NCBI GenBank assembly: GCA_905221605.1
Contig: CAJNDS010002146.1
Coordinates: forward strand, 598,406-660,905
Direction: 5' to 3'
Origin: Symbiodinium natans
Lineage: Eukaryota; Sar; Dinophyceae; Suessiales; Symbiodiniaceae
DNA: 62,500 nucleotides
Each line of letters starts with the position of its first letter. Within the stretch, counting starts at the first letter, position 1. The notes beneath the pieces are model-generated. The model worked only from the letters and a program-made list of their open reading frames with translations, did no database searches and was not told the origin of the DNA. A program made the position numbers and the translations under genes. Positions 36,990-46,268 of this stretch are shown here, one piece after another.

Positions 36990-37493
36990 TATACCCGAAA
37001 CCCTAAACCCCTCGTAAGCAGACTCCTCAGAAGCAGCTTGCAGAACCTGCATGTCGTTCCCAAGCAAATAGTTGCCTACCCCTTCTGCCGCTGCCTTCTC
37101 CGCTGCGGCCTTTTCCGCTGCTGCTTTATCCGCAGCAGCTTTCTCCGCAGCAGCTTTCTCTGCTGCTGCTTTCTCTGCTGCCGCTTTCTCTGCTGCTGCT
37201 TTCTCTGCTGCTGCCTTCTCCGCTGCTGCTTTATCGGCTGCCGCCTGCTCTGCTGCTGCTTTCTCTGCCGCTGCCTTCTCTGCTGCGGCCTTTTCTGCTG
37301 CTGCCTTTTCCGCTGCTGCCTTCTCCGCTGCCGCCCTGTCCGCTCGTTCGGCCTCTGCCTTCTCTGCAGCGGCCCTCTCTGCGGCCTTCTCGGCTTCCTC
37401 CTTCTCTGCTGCTTCGGCCGCTTCCTTGGCTGCATCCGCTTTCTCTGCAGCTTCGTCGCCTCTGGTGGCTTGGCCTCCGGCTTTGTCAGCCAC
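36990..37493 (-). CDS. Ala/Lys/Glu pentapeptide-repeat protein, candidate first exon
   Basis: A 182-codon minus-strand frame starts [20 protein letters not shown], continues Ala/Glu/Lys-rich, then about 18 repeats of AEKAA with occasional D or Q, then [20 protein letters not shown] before telomere-type sequence near 37005. Third bases vary freely while Ala/Glu/Lys are kept (GCN, GAA/GAG, AAA/AAG), consistent with selection on protein, though the opposite FSAAA frame varies at the same bases. A TolA-like single helix is expected; function unknown. The frame tail past SGI is repeat. Confidence 0.5.
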
Positions 37494-37809
37494 CGCATCC
37501 GCCCCGCTTCTCGCCTCAGATCTTCCGAAACAGCACCGCAGAAGTACGAAGTTGCACGTAGGGTTGACCTAAGTTATGGACCCAGATCTCTCCACTAGAC
37601 TAAACATTGCAGTTCAGGCAAACCCCACACCCTAAACACGGACACCATTTCGATCAACCCTCCCCCTGTTGAATGTATTCTCCATATACTGAGCACAATC
37701 GCCACTTCACGCGCCCGTGACAGCTTTATGAAAACGCTCAGGGATGCTCAGCCTTTATTTGAAAGCTTAGGACAGTTTATGCTTTCAGGTTCGGTTCTGC
37801 GGTTTCGGT

Positions 37810-37915
37810 GGGACGGGGGGGGGGGGGAGCATTCTGCGCTGTTTAACAAAACCCTAAACCCTAAGCCCTAAACCCTAAACCCTAAACCCCCAAACCCTAA
37901 ACCCTAAACCCCACC
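37810..37915. repeat. Poly-G run and CCCTAAA block
   Basis: A run of about 12 G at 37815 is followed by CCCTAAA units (37852-37912). The next 80 bases may hold a weak minus island (PQAKWRLQLGCVDEGRKQR). Confidence 0.8.
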
Positions 37916-38034
37916 TCTGCTTACGGCCTTCGTCAACACAGCCAAGTTGCAGCCTCCACTTGGCCTGCGGACGCGACCGCGGACCCTGGCAAAAAAAAAA
38001 TGGAAGGCCCTGAACCCTACAATGCCCCCCAAAA

Positions 38035-38123
38035 CCCTAAACCCTAAACCCTAAACCCTAAACCCTAAACCCTAAACCCTAAACCCTAAACCCTAAACCC
38101 TAAACCCTAAACCCTAAACCCTA
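38035..38123 (-). repeat. CCCTAAA array
   Basis: Twelve near-perfect units. The flanks share CCTGAACCCTACAA (about 38007 and 38216), a local duplication. Confidence 0.95.
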
Positions 38124-38879
38124 CAATGCCCTAAGAGCCCAATATGGTTTGGGGGTTTGGGGTTGTAGAGGGTTTGTAGGGTTTGTAGGGTTTAGGCGAT
38201 TAGGGTAATGGAAGGCCCTGAACCCTACAACGCCCTACAAGAACCCGAAAGCGACCAATTGGGTTTAGGGTTTTTAATTTTAGAGGGTTTTACAGGCTGC
38301 CAGAGAGTGTTAGAGGGGTTTAGAGGGATCGTAGGGTTTAGGGTTTAGGGTTTAGAGCCCAATACCCCTTCATTTAGGAATGTACCTCCAGTCGTACTCA
38401 CGGTCCTTATATGGTTGTTTAGGGTGCATTCCGTTTTTAAGCTGGGCTTGGGCTCTTCTGGAAGAGGTTGAGTTATAATTATCTAGAGTTAGAAGAAGCA
38501 CCCCCCCCCCCCCCCCCTAAACCCTTACACACTAAACCCTAAACCCCCTACCCCGAACTGCCCTAACCCTAAACCCTAACCCTAAACCCTGAACCCCCAT
38601 AAGCCTGAGGCCGTAGATGCCAAGGACGTCCGGGGTCGCGCAGCGGCGTCGCTACCTACCGCTGGCACGAATCGAAAGTGTTTAGGGCTTAGGGTTCGAG
38701 GGCTCAGGGGGTTTAGGAAGTTTAGGGGTTTAGGAGCACCCAGATGATCGAACATAGCTTCGTTGAGTATTGTCTGATTTCAGGAATACCTCTCTTCTGG
38801 AAGATCTGGGCGGGTACCACGGAGTCTTACCCAGGTTTCCTAAACCCTAAACCCTAAACACTAAACCCTAAACCCTACC

Positions 38880-38998
38880 AAGTCTTGCACGGGAACACAG
38901 GTTTTGGGAGGACTTCTCGATGAAGAACAGCTCGGCCAGGCCGATAACCTCAGAGAGTGACCGATCTGACTCCTGAATTTGCCGCCTGGCTCCCAAGG
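38880..38998 (-). CDS. Candidate exon, unknown protein
   Basis: Minus strand: GARRQIQESDRSLSEVIGLA, ELFFIEKSSQNLCSRARL. Strong helix-like composition between telomere-type blocks. Confidence 0.5.
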
Positions 38999-39116
38999 TT
39001 TATGGTTTATGGTTTAGGGTTTAGGGTTTTGGGTTCATACTTGTGTGGGAGATACTTGGGCCCCTTCTACACAGTCCACTTTTGGGTTTAGGGCGCGATG
39101 GGTTTAGGGTATCTAC

Positions 39117-39205
39117 TTGGAGGTTCATGGGTAGTTAGAAGTAAGGTTAGAAGTATGGTAACTATACTTCTAACCCTACCTAGGGAAATTATAACCATGA
39201 ATCCA
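39117..39205. mobile_element. F1-type element, short form
   Basis: TACTTGGAGGTTCATGGGTA at the left with GTTAGAAGTAAGGTTAGAAG inside; the right end is degenerate (TTATAACCATGAATCC). Confidence 0.45.
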
Positions 39206-39431
39206 CTGTACCAACGAAAGTTTAGGAACTAAGCCGAAAGACTGCAAACCCCCTTCAGCCTCACCCAAAAACGGTGCGAGCTAGCTCCAAAAGCCTGGAC
39301 CTTGTAACGGTTTAGGGTTTAGGGTTTAGGGTTCAGGGTTTAGGGTTTAGGGTTTAGGGTTAAAACAAAACCCCTAAATCCTTAAACTTTAACACAAAGC
39401 CCTTAACCCTAAAATGTCAACGGCCCCGAAT

Positions 39432-39500
39432 GCTTTTGTTGGGCGAGGGTCTCTGCTGGAAAGTACACGCGGCCCGCAGCAGTCACTTGGAGTGCAGTTT
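39432..39500 (-). CDS. Candidate micro-exon
   Basis: Minus strand reads LQVTAAGRVYFPAETLAQQK. Telomere-type repeats flank both sides. Confidence 0.4.
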
Positions 39501-40079
39501 GGGGTTTAGGGTTTAGGCCTAGGCCCCAAACTCGGCATAGTCATGGATTATGGGTCATTGGGGGGGGGGGGGGGGGTTCATGTGATGACCGTGGTGATCT
39601 TCCTGAGCATACATCACAACAGCTTGGAGGCCTCAAAGGCTTTTCTGCCGAAAAGAATCTTCGGGTACGTACACGACGCCCTAAACCGTAACCCTCCCCT
39701 TCCCCCTCAGAATCATAGAACGATCTGTTGAATATTCCTTTGGGCTTTACGAACACATAGTTCCTGAGGAGCTATACCGGGACCCCAAAGTATGTAAACA
39801 CATAGCCTAGAACCATTTAAAACAAGAGACCAGTTAGTTACTCAGGTAGATACTAGAGTACAAGGAACTCAAAGCGCCATTCCCCTATGCTGCCTTGACA
39901 TTTGTTCGGAAGTCTGCAACTCTAGAATTGTAGTTAGGGGTTTTGGAGATCAAGGTTTAGGGCTTTCAGATTCGGGTATGAGGGTTTAAAAATGTTTAGG
40001 ATGGTGCAGAGTTGAGGATGAGGATACCTTGAATTGGTTTCGGGTTCAGGGTTCAGGGTTCAGGGTTTAGGGTTCAGAG

Positions 40080-40158
40080 GTTAGCTTGCTGCGGCCTGCG
40101 GCCGTTGGGGAAGCGGCCGCGGTTTTCGCGGGCTCACCTCCGTACGCGGCAGTTGCCC
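40080..40158 (-). CDS. Candidate micro-exon, Ala-rich
   Basis: Minus strand reads ATAAYGGEPAKTAAASPTAA then GRSKL. GC-rich island of under 80 bases between TTTAGGG and CCCTAAA blocks. Confidence 0.4.
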
Positions 40159-40311
40159 TAAACCCTAAACCCTAAACCATAAACCCTAAAGCCTGCCCCA
40201 TAAACGCAACCCTAAGAGGTAGTGGCAATGTCCATTGTTTGTTGTGATTCTTGTAGGGCTCGCTGGGCGAATCATAGTGTGAGCTTTATTAAACGGCTTA
40301 TACGGCGTCAT

Positions 40312-40425
40312 ACTTGGAGGTTCATTGGTAGTTGCAAGTATGACTATAAGTATCGTCCCTCTACTTAGAAGCCCTATTTAAGGCACCTTTTCCCTGCTTA
40401 TGACTACCCATGAACATCCAAGTGT
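40312..40425. mobile_element. F1-type element, short form
   Basis: ACTTGGAGGTTCATTGGTAG mirrors CTACCCATGAACATCCAAGT. Complete, about 110 bases. Confidence 0.6.
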
Positions 40426-40444
40426 GATATATCAGTCTCCAACA

Positions 40445-40516
40445 GAACCCTAAACCCTAAACCCTAAACCCTAAACCCTAAACCCTAAACCCTAAACCCT
40501 AAACCCTAAACCCTAC
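40445..40516 (-). repeat. CCCTAAA array
   Basis: About ten pure units between the F1-type and F6 elements. Confidence 0.95.
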
Positions 40517-40532
40517 TTGTTCCGGCTTATCA

Positions 40533-40790
40533 TGGGACTCTACCTTGGACCCCTAAGGTCGTACGCTTGGCTTGGGGGGCCCTTCTTTAAGATCCTCGAA
40601 GGGCCATATAAGGAGCACATTAAGGGAACCAACCCTAAACCCTAAACCCTAAACCCTAAACCCTGAACCCTAAACCCTGAACCCTAAACCCTAAACCCTA
40701 AAGCCCTAAGCCCTAAACCCTAAACCCTAAACATCGCTGGGGTGCACCCTTAGGGGTCCGAGTTTTGATTCCCTTGAGTCTCAAACAACT
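40533..40790. mobile_element. F6 foldback interrupted by a CCCTAAA array
   Basis: Left part CTACCTTGGACCCCTAAGGT through AGGGAACC, then about 100 bases of CCCTAAA repeats (40632-40732), then the F6 right end GTGCACCCTTAGGGGTCCGA. Sequence either side aligns with the uninterrupted copies at 45238 and 50245. Confidence 0.6.
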
Positions 40791-41116
40791 AAGACTTGAA
40801 GCAGCGAGGCATATTTCAGGGGGTCACGGTGCCCCCTTGTCAAGCAGAGGGCTTGGGGTGGGGGGGGGGGGTCCCGGGGGCAACCCGAAACCCTAAAACC
40901 CTGAACCCTAAACCCTTGAGCCCTCTAACACCCCAAACCCTCAACGCCCGTCTTTTATATTAGCTTTCGGCTTAGGGTTTAGGATGAAATTATGTTGGGT
41001 TTGATGCTTCCATTATCAAGGGCGACTTAGAATGTCTCGGACACCGAACCGAAGACTAAGCCCTTACAAACGCTAAACCCTAAACACAACTACATTTTGA
41101 CCCCGCCTAAACCCTA

Positions 41117-41246
41117 AAACTTAAAGCCCTAAACCCTAAACCCTAAACCCTAAACCCTAAACCCTAAACCCTAAACCCTAAACCCTAAACCCTAAACCCT
41201 AAACCCTAAACCCTAAACCCTAAACCCTAAACCCTAAACCCTAAGC
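41117..41246 (-). repeat. CCCTAAA array
   Basis: About eighteen near-perfect units, one of the longest arrays. Confidence 0.95.
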
Positions 41247-41285
41247 AGCCTCTAGGATGCTGAGCTGGGTTTCGGCCTCAGGGTT
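41247..41285 (-). CDS. Candidate micro-exon of under 40 bases
   Basis: Minus strand reads PEAETQLSILEAA between a TTTAGGG-type piece and the CCCTAAA array. Only 13 codons; listed because it fits the pattern. Confidence 0.2.
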
Positions 41286-41454
41286 TAGAGGTTCACCGCT
41301 GGGTTGAGGGAGGGTCCTTCGAGGGACTAAGCCCTAAGCCAAAAAAACTCTGAGCTTAGGGTATTCTAAACCTAACTTGAAAACTCTAAACCTCAAACCT
41401 TGGGACCTTAGGGTATCCTAAACCTAACTTCAAAACTCTAACCTCAAACCTTGG

Positions 41455-41622
41455 GACCCCGAACGCCTTAAATTCTGAGGGTCTATGGTCCCTTAGTACG
41501 GGCCCTTAACAGGGGACCTCTTTTTTACCCCTTATTTACCCAATACACATTAAGGGCCCTAACATCAGAACCCTGTAAAGGAGCTAAGGGACCATACTAA
41601 GGGCCCATGTAACTTCCCTAAC
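41455..41622. mobile_element. Foldback element, family F10
   Basis: TATGGTCCCTTAGTACGGGC at the left mirrors CTAAGGGACCATACTAAGGG at the right. Second copy at 55800-55965 (TTAGTATGGGCCCTTAAAAG). Confidence 0.55.
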
Positions 41623-41654
41623 CCTAAACACTAAACCCTAAACCCTAACCCTTA

Positions 41655-41748
41655 GATAACTTAATCTCTTCGAAGGCCTGAGGCCGTGGAAGAAACGGAT
41701 GCTCGCGGCTTGGGCGAATCGCCTCGCAAGATTGGTTGTGTTTGGGTT
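41655..41748 (-). CDS. Candidate exon, unknown protein
   Basis: Minus strand: MNPNTTNLARRFAQAASIRF then FHGLRPSKRLSYL. Arg-rich amphipathic composition. Confidence 0.45.
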
Positions 41749-41779
41749 CATAGGGTTTAGGGTTTGGGGTTTAGGGTGT

Positions 41780-41878
41780 ACTGGGAGGTTCATAGAAGTA
41801 GGTTTATAAAGCATGGTAGCTCTGCTTACAACCCTACTTGACCCTACTTGTAACCACCCATGAACCTCCAAGTAGGGT
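41780..41878. mobile_element. F1-type element, short form
   Basis: CTGGGAGGTTCATAGAAGTA mirrors ACCACCCATGAACCTCCAAG. Confidence 0.55.
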
Positions 41879-41932
41879 TGAGGGGCCTCAAGGCCATCTA
41901 CCTACCCATCATAGGAGCTTGATAATTGGAAC

Positions 41933-42238
41933 AGGGGGGGGGTGGGGGGGGGGGGGGGGGGGGGGGGGGCGGGGGGGGGGGGGGGGGGGGGGGGGGGGGT
42001 GGGGGGGCGGGGGGGGGCAGCGGCGGGCCCCGGGGGGCCCCGGGCCGCGGGGGGGGGGGGAGGGGGGGGGGGGGGGGGGCGGGGGGGGGGGGGGGGGGGG
42101 GCGGGGGGGGGGGGGCGGGGGGGGGGGTGGCGGGGGGTTGAGTGGCGGGGGGGGGGGGGGCGGGGGGGGGGTTGGGGTTGGGGGGGCGCGGGGGGGGGGG
42201 GGCGGGAAGGCTGGGTGTTGTGGGGGGGGGGGGGGGGT

Positions 42239-42269
<31 letters not shown>

Positions 42270-42342
42270 GGTGGGGTAGGGGGTGGGAGTGGGTCGGTGG
42301 GAGGGGGGGGGGGTTGGAGATGGGTGGTGGGGGGGGGTTTGC
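41933..42342 (+). repeat. 400-base G-rich tract
   Basis: Almost entirely G with single T, C or A interruptions, and one C-rich core (GGCCCCGGGGGGCCCCGGGC near 42030). Gly-rich frames up to 176 codons are composition artefacts. Assembly length here is doubtful. Confidence 0.95.
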
Positions 42343-42362
42343 AGTCTCAGTCGAGCACCCCC

Positions 42363-42470
42363 TCTTAGAAGCCCAGTTTTGGGGTGGCTACTTTATAAGG
42401 GATTCAGGGTTTCGGGTTTGGGGTTTAGGGTAACCAAAAAAAAGTAAAGGGTACCTCTGAACTACCAAAC
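42363..42470. mobile_element. F2 foldback interrupted by telomere-type repeats
   Basis: CTTAGAAGCCCAG at the left and CTGAACTACCAAAC at the right. TTTAGGG/TTTGGGG sequence (about 42405-42430) occupies the middle. Confidence 0.55.
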
Positions 42471-42471
42471 C

Positions 42472-42552
42472 TCTTAAGGGAGCATCGAGCTCAGAGTTCC
42501 CTTGGCTTCGCGCGTCATCTTCTGTCCCCGAATCACTGGACGTAATGCGGGT
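42472..42552 (-). CDS. Candidate exon next to F2
   Basis: Minus strand: TRITSSDSGTEDDARSQGNS then ELDA, continuing open into the F2 end. Acidic Ser-rich. Confidence 0.4.
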
Positions 42553-42969
42553 GGGGGGGGGGGGTAGGGTTTAGGGTTTGGGTTTAGGGTTTACAGGGTT
42601 TAGGGTCTATAGGGTTTAGGCGTTTAGGCGTTTAGGGTTTAGGGTTTAGGGTTTGGGGTTTAAGGTTTAGGGATTAAGGTTTAGGGTTTAGGGGGGTTTC
42701 CGAACATTGGGGAAGTTTGTCGGGGGCTGCCTTTACGTGGATTCTATTCTATGCGGGGTATATAAGAGGTGCCCCTATTTTGGGACATATCCATCGAACA
42801 CCAGGCCTCCTACTTGCCAAGCCAAAGAAGGTAAAAGGGAGAGGACAATCCACACCCACGGCCCGCCAAACCCGCCACTTAATAAAAACCCATAATGTTA
42901 TTAGGGGTTCCCCCCAAAAAACATAATAAACAGAAACAAAAGAAAAAGGAATAATGAGAAGAAACTAAA

Positions 42970-43036
42970 ACACACACACACACACACACAGATATATATA
43001 TATATATATATATATATATTCTCCATATATATATAG
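42970..43036 (+). repeat. (CA)n-(TA)n microsatellite
   Basis: About ten CA units then about fourteen TA units. Confidence 0.95.
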
Positions 43037-43059
43037 AAAAAGGAAGAGGATGCCGAGAA

Positions 43060-43182
43060 CAAACCGTAAAACCCAAACAGATCATAACAGATCGTCCAGC
43101 GTTGGCGCCTGAGGCTGCGGAGTTCACGGACTGTCTGGATTTCGGGGAGGCAGAGGCATCGCCGCCTCGAAGATGGACTACT
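43060..43182 (-). CDS. Candidate exon starting at an F1 terminus
   Basis: Right after CCTCCAAG|TAG of the F1 element the minus strand reads SSRRRCLCLPEIQTVRELRS and LRRQRWTICYDLFGF; a second frame reads GGDASASPKSRQSVNSAASG. Which is used is unclear. Confidence 0.4.
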
Positions 43183-43333
43183 TGGAGGTTCATGGTACTT
43201 ACTATCCAATTATAGCTGTACTTATAACCCTACTTGTAATACCCCAGAAGGGCCTTATAGGGGTTATCCCAAGTATAAGTAGGGTTATAAGCCCAGATAT
43301 ACGTGGTTCGTAAGTGCCATGAACCTCCAAGTA
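43180..43333. mobile_element. Foldback element, family F1, complete
   Basis: ACTTGGAGGTTCATGGTACT mirrors GTGCCATGAACCTCCAAGTA. Interior CCTTATAGGGGTTATCCCAA and TATAAGTAGGGTTATAAG match other copies. About 150 bases. Confidence 0.8.
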
Positions 43334-43494
43334 GAGATCCAGGGCTTAAGGATCCAGGGCTTGAGGGTTTAGGGTTTTAGGGTTTTAGGGTCTTAGGATT
43401 TAGGGTTTAGGGTTCTTAGGATTTAGGGCCCCCCCAAATAACTTCAGAGCCTATAATCCGATTTAGGAACTACCCGTGAACCTCCCAGTAGAGT

Positions 43495-43590
43495 TAAGTA
43501 GAGTTGGCTGCGCCGCGTTTGGGGACTTGTTTTATCGATCTGCTGGCTCCGGTGTTCCATCCCACGTTCGGAATTGTCTCTCTAGCGTAT
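43495..43590 (-). CDS. Candidate exon, unknown protein
   Basis: Minus strand reads ARETIPNVGWNTGASRSIKQ then VPKRGAANS. Flanked by an F1-type end and a CCCTAAA array. Confidence 0.4.
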
Positions 43591-43649
43591 GAATCTAAAC
43601 CCTAAACCCTAAACCCTAAACCCTAAACCCTAAACCCTAAACCCTAAAC

Positions 43650-43715
43650 CCACAGAATGCTTGAAGGACGACAAACCTCTGCTGTCCCAAGCCCAACCGT
43701 GGCTCTGCAAAACCA
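43650..43715 (-). CDS. Candidate micro-exon with TTTTGCAG acceptor
   Basis: Minus strand GGTTTTGCAG| then EPRLGLGQQRFVVLQAFC. The polypyrimidine-AG makes this acceptor one of the better ones. The CCCTAAA array starts immediately after. Confidence 0.4.
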
Positions 43716-43754
43716 AGACGTTTCATGAAGGTTTAAATATACAGGTAGAGAAGG

Positions 43755-43828
43755 TTTGGGGTTAGCTGGCAGTGAGGGCTCCGGCTTTGAGGTCTAGAAG
43801 CATGTTCATCTCCTTGCCGCACGGGGTT
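43755..43828 (-). CDS. Candidate micro-exon
   Basis: Minus strand: PCGKEMNMLLDLKAGALTAS then a stop. Lies between a telomere-type piece and the exon at 43650-43715. Confidence 0.4.
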
Positions 43829-43985
43829 TACATAGGGTTTAGGGTTTAGAGTTCAGGGCGCATGAAGTGCAGAACCGGACATCCAAAACCCAGAAGCCTC
43901 AACCTTGCATTCCACCCTCGTAGCCCTGAGTCCAAACGCCCCAGCCCGGCAATGCACTCCATACATGCTATACACACTGCACACC

Positions 43986-44072
43986 CCTAAACCCTAAACC
44001 CTAAACCCTAAACGCTAAACGCTAAACCCTAAACCCTAAACCCTAAACCCTAAACCCTAAACCCTAAACCCT
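43986..44072 (-). repeat. CCCTAAA array
   Basis: About twelve units with two CGCTAAA variants. Confidence 0.95.
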
Positions 44073-44079
44073 TCCAACC

Positions 44080-44162
44080 CAGCTCCTTTGCGCGCTGTTG
44101 GGGATGAAGGCGTCGCGGCCGCAGCTGAGGTCCAGGCGAGGGCAGACAAAAGCTGTGGGGAT
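44080..44162 (-). CDS. Candidate micro-exon
   Basis: Minus strand: TAFVCPRLDLSCGRDAFIPN then SAQRSWVG. Protein-like, GC-rich, bounded by telomere-type arrays. Confidence 0.4.
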
Positions 44163-44189
44163 CATATGGGCACTTTCCCAAAATAGGTA

Positions 44190-44347
44190 GGGTTTAGGGT
44201 TTAGGGTTTAGGGTTTAGGGTTTAGGGTTTAGGGTTTAGGGTTTAGGGTTTAGGGTTTAGGGTTTAGGGTTTAGGGTCTAGGGTCTAGGGTCTAGGGTTT
44301 AGGGTTTATGGTCTAGGGTCTAGGGTTTAGGGTTTAGGGTTTAGGGT
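44190..44347 (+). repeat. TTTAGGG array with TCTAGGG variant runs
   Basis: About twenty-two units; two groups of TCTAGGG are inserted. The flanks (TTTCCCAAAATAGGTA and TTTCCGAAATTAGGGGTACC) are F9 ends, so the array splits an F9-like element. Confidence 0.9.
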
Positions 44348-44519
44348 ACGGGGATTTCCGAAATTAGGGGTACCTTCTTGGGGTCCTTATGAGAAGGGAA
44401 TCCCACTATTTGGGAATCTATTTTAGGCTTCCCTTATTTTTTCGTAACCCCCCCCCCCATATCCCTTCGATGTTAAGCCTTGAAAACGGGTTGAGGGTTT
44501 AGGGTTTAGGGTTGATAAG

Positions 44520-44653
44520 GTTTAGGGTTTAGGGTTTAGGGTTTAGGGTTTAGGGTTTAGGGTTTGGGGTTTGGGGTTTGGGGTTTGGGGTTTGGGGTTT
44601 GGGGTTTGGGGTTTGGGGTTTGGGGTTTGGGGTTTGGGGTTTGGGGTTTGGGA
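44520..44653 (+). repeat. TTTAGGG array switching to pure TTTGGGG
   Basis: Seven TTTAGGG units change to about twelve perfect TTTGGGG units. TTTGGGG is the telomere repeat of some ciliates (as GGGGTTTT-like); here it more likely arose by spread of one variant. Confidence 0.95.
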
Positions 44654-44697
44654 CCCTACACCCTAAATCCTAAACCCTAAAACCTTTAACCCTTACT

Positions 44698-44809
44698 TAG
44701 ACCCAAGAGTAGCCTAGGATTAAAAAGGGTGCCCTTTTTTGGTCTTATATTATAAGGTACAAGTACTAAACTGCCAAGACAGGGAATAAGGGCCTACTCT
44801 GGGTCCTAG
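44698..44809. mobile_element. Foldback element, family F3
   Basis: TAGACCCAAGAGTAGCCTAG mirrors GGCCTACTCTGGGTCCTA. Confidence 0.65.
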
Positions 44810-44929
44810 CCAAGTAAGCCTAAAACAAACCCTCGAAACATCTTAGGGCTTGCCAGCAGCCACGAACCATACAAGAGCTTACCTGCCATGTTCGTCCTTA
44901 CGTGGGAGGTTCTCTGAATTACGGCCCCT

Positions 44930-44995
44930 AAACCCTAAACCCTAAACCCTAAACCCTAAACCCTAAACCCTAAACCTTAAACCTTAAACCCCAAA
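44930..44995 (-). repeat. CCCTAAA array joined to an F7 end
   Basis: GTTCTCTGAATTACGGCCCC, the F7 left end, runs directly into CCCTAAA units, so the element is cut at the array. Confidence 0.85.
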
Positions 44996-44997
44996 AC

Positions 44998-45066
44998 CCA
45001 TTCGAAAAAGCTGTGCTAGTGATCCAAGTTTGGGAACCAGATGCTCTGCCTTCTGTTCATGCTTTA
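44998..45066 (-). CDS. Candidate micro-exon, helix-like
   Basis: Minus strand: KHEQKAEHLVPKLGSLAQLF then RMG, entering telomere-type repeats at the 3' side. Confidence 0.45.
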
Positions 45067-45237
45067 GGAGTTTGGCTTCAGGGTTTGAAAGGTTCAGGGT
45101 TTAGGGTTTAGGGTTTAGGATTTAGGGTTTAGACTTACAAGGTCTGAGGTTTTTGGAATTTAGGGCTCGGGGCTTTGGACTTCAGATTTCGTGTGCGCCT
45201 GGACCGCTGATGAGCTTTTGAGGTCAGCTTTGGTTTT

Positions 45238-45385
45238 ACGTTGGACCCCTTTGGTTGTGCCCTTGGGTTCTGGGGACCCATTTTTAAAGGTCCTCTAAGG
45301 GAATGTAAGGGCCACAGTAGGAGTATATTGAGGGGAACCTGCAGGTGTACAACCTTAGGGATACGAGTCTGAATTCCTTGAAATA
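45238..45385. mobile_element. Foldback element, family F6
   Basis: TTGGACCCCTTTGGTTGTGC at the left, GTGTACAACCTTAGGGATAC at the right, with GGGGACCC and GGGGAACC inside. Confidence 0.5.
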
Positions 45386-45589
45386 GTGGCAACTCTCTAA
45401 CCCAGCAATTAGGGTTTTAGGGCTTAGGCTTAGGGATTAAAGGGTTTCAAGGGAAGCCAAAACCTTACAACACCCTAAGATAATACATGGGGCCCACACG
45501 TTGTGGGGGGGGGGGAAGGGGGGTTGGATCTAAATGATGGGACCTCTTTTTTTTGTACCACAGGGTATGAAGGGCTTAACCATACTTGG

Positions 45590-45727
45590 AGATTCATGGG
45601 ACGTAGCAACCAAGCTTATAACCCTACTTATAATAGGGATAACCCCTAGAAGACCCGTTAGGGGTATTATAAGTGGGGTTATAAGTAGAGTTATAAGTGG
45701 TTAGTAAGTACCATGAACCTCCAAGTA
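45590..45727. mobile_element. Foldback element, family F1
   Basis: ATACTTGGAGATTCATGGGA mirrors GTACCATGAACCTCCAAGTA. Interior ATAGGGATAACCCC matches 34273-34437. Confidence 0.75.
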
Positions 45728-45769
45728 CTGGAGACGGATTGGCTGAGGGTTTAGGGCAGTCCCCGAGAC

Positions 45770-45832
45770 AGTCAAGCGCCAGGCTTTCGTCGGTGACCAC
45801 TTGAACCTCGGCAGGCGTGTGCAGGTCTGCCC
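45770..45832 (-). CDS. Candidate micro-exon
   Basis: Minus strand: RADLHTPAEVQVVTDESLAL then DCLGDC. Bounded by telomere-type pieces. Confidence 0.4.
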
Positions 45833-46159
45833 TATGTGGGTTTAGGGTTAAGGGTTTAGGGTGTAGGGCTTGGGGTTTGGTGTCTAAGTCTAGGCCTGAG
45901 GGTTTTGGCCCGTTGAGGGTTGCCCGACAAACCCTGAACCCAAATTGCTCAAGTTTGTGGAACAACCTTAGCCTTCCAGTCCCAATTCTTGTAGGATCTG
46001 CATAGAACTGCTAGCAAAACGCACATGGACCCCCCAAGAGTAGGCTCGGAAAGATAGGAATCCAACAGGGTTTAAACAAAAACATACATAAACCCCAAGA
46101 CCCCACACCCCAATCCTTGCGTGTCCCATTTGTCTGTTACCTCAAGCTAGGTAAAAAAC

Positions 46160-46268
46160 CGGGCAACTGTGAGTTTAAGGCATACGATGCCCGCAAGCAT
46201 GAGGGTTTCAAGTTCAGGCCGACTGAGTACATGTACCTAAATGCGAACGCCGCCCGATCTACAACATA
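46160..46268 (-). CDS. Candidate exon, unknown protein
   Basis: Minus strand: VVDRAAFAFRYMYSVGLNLK then PSCLRASYALNSQ. No family recognised. Confidence 0.4.

Noticed and set aside
41838-42433. Gly-rich open frames of 71-176 codons
   Set aside because: They are translations of a poly-G tract; all three frames on that strand are open for the same reason.
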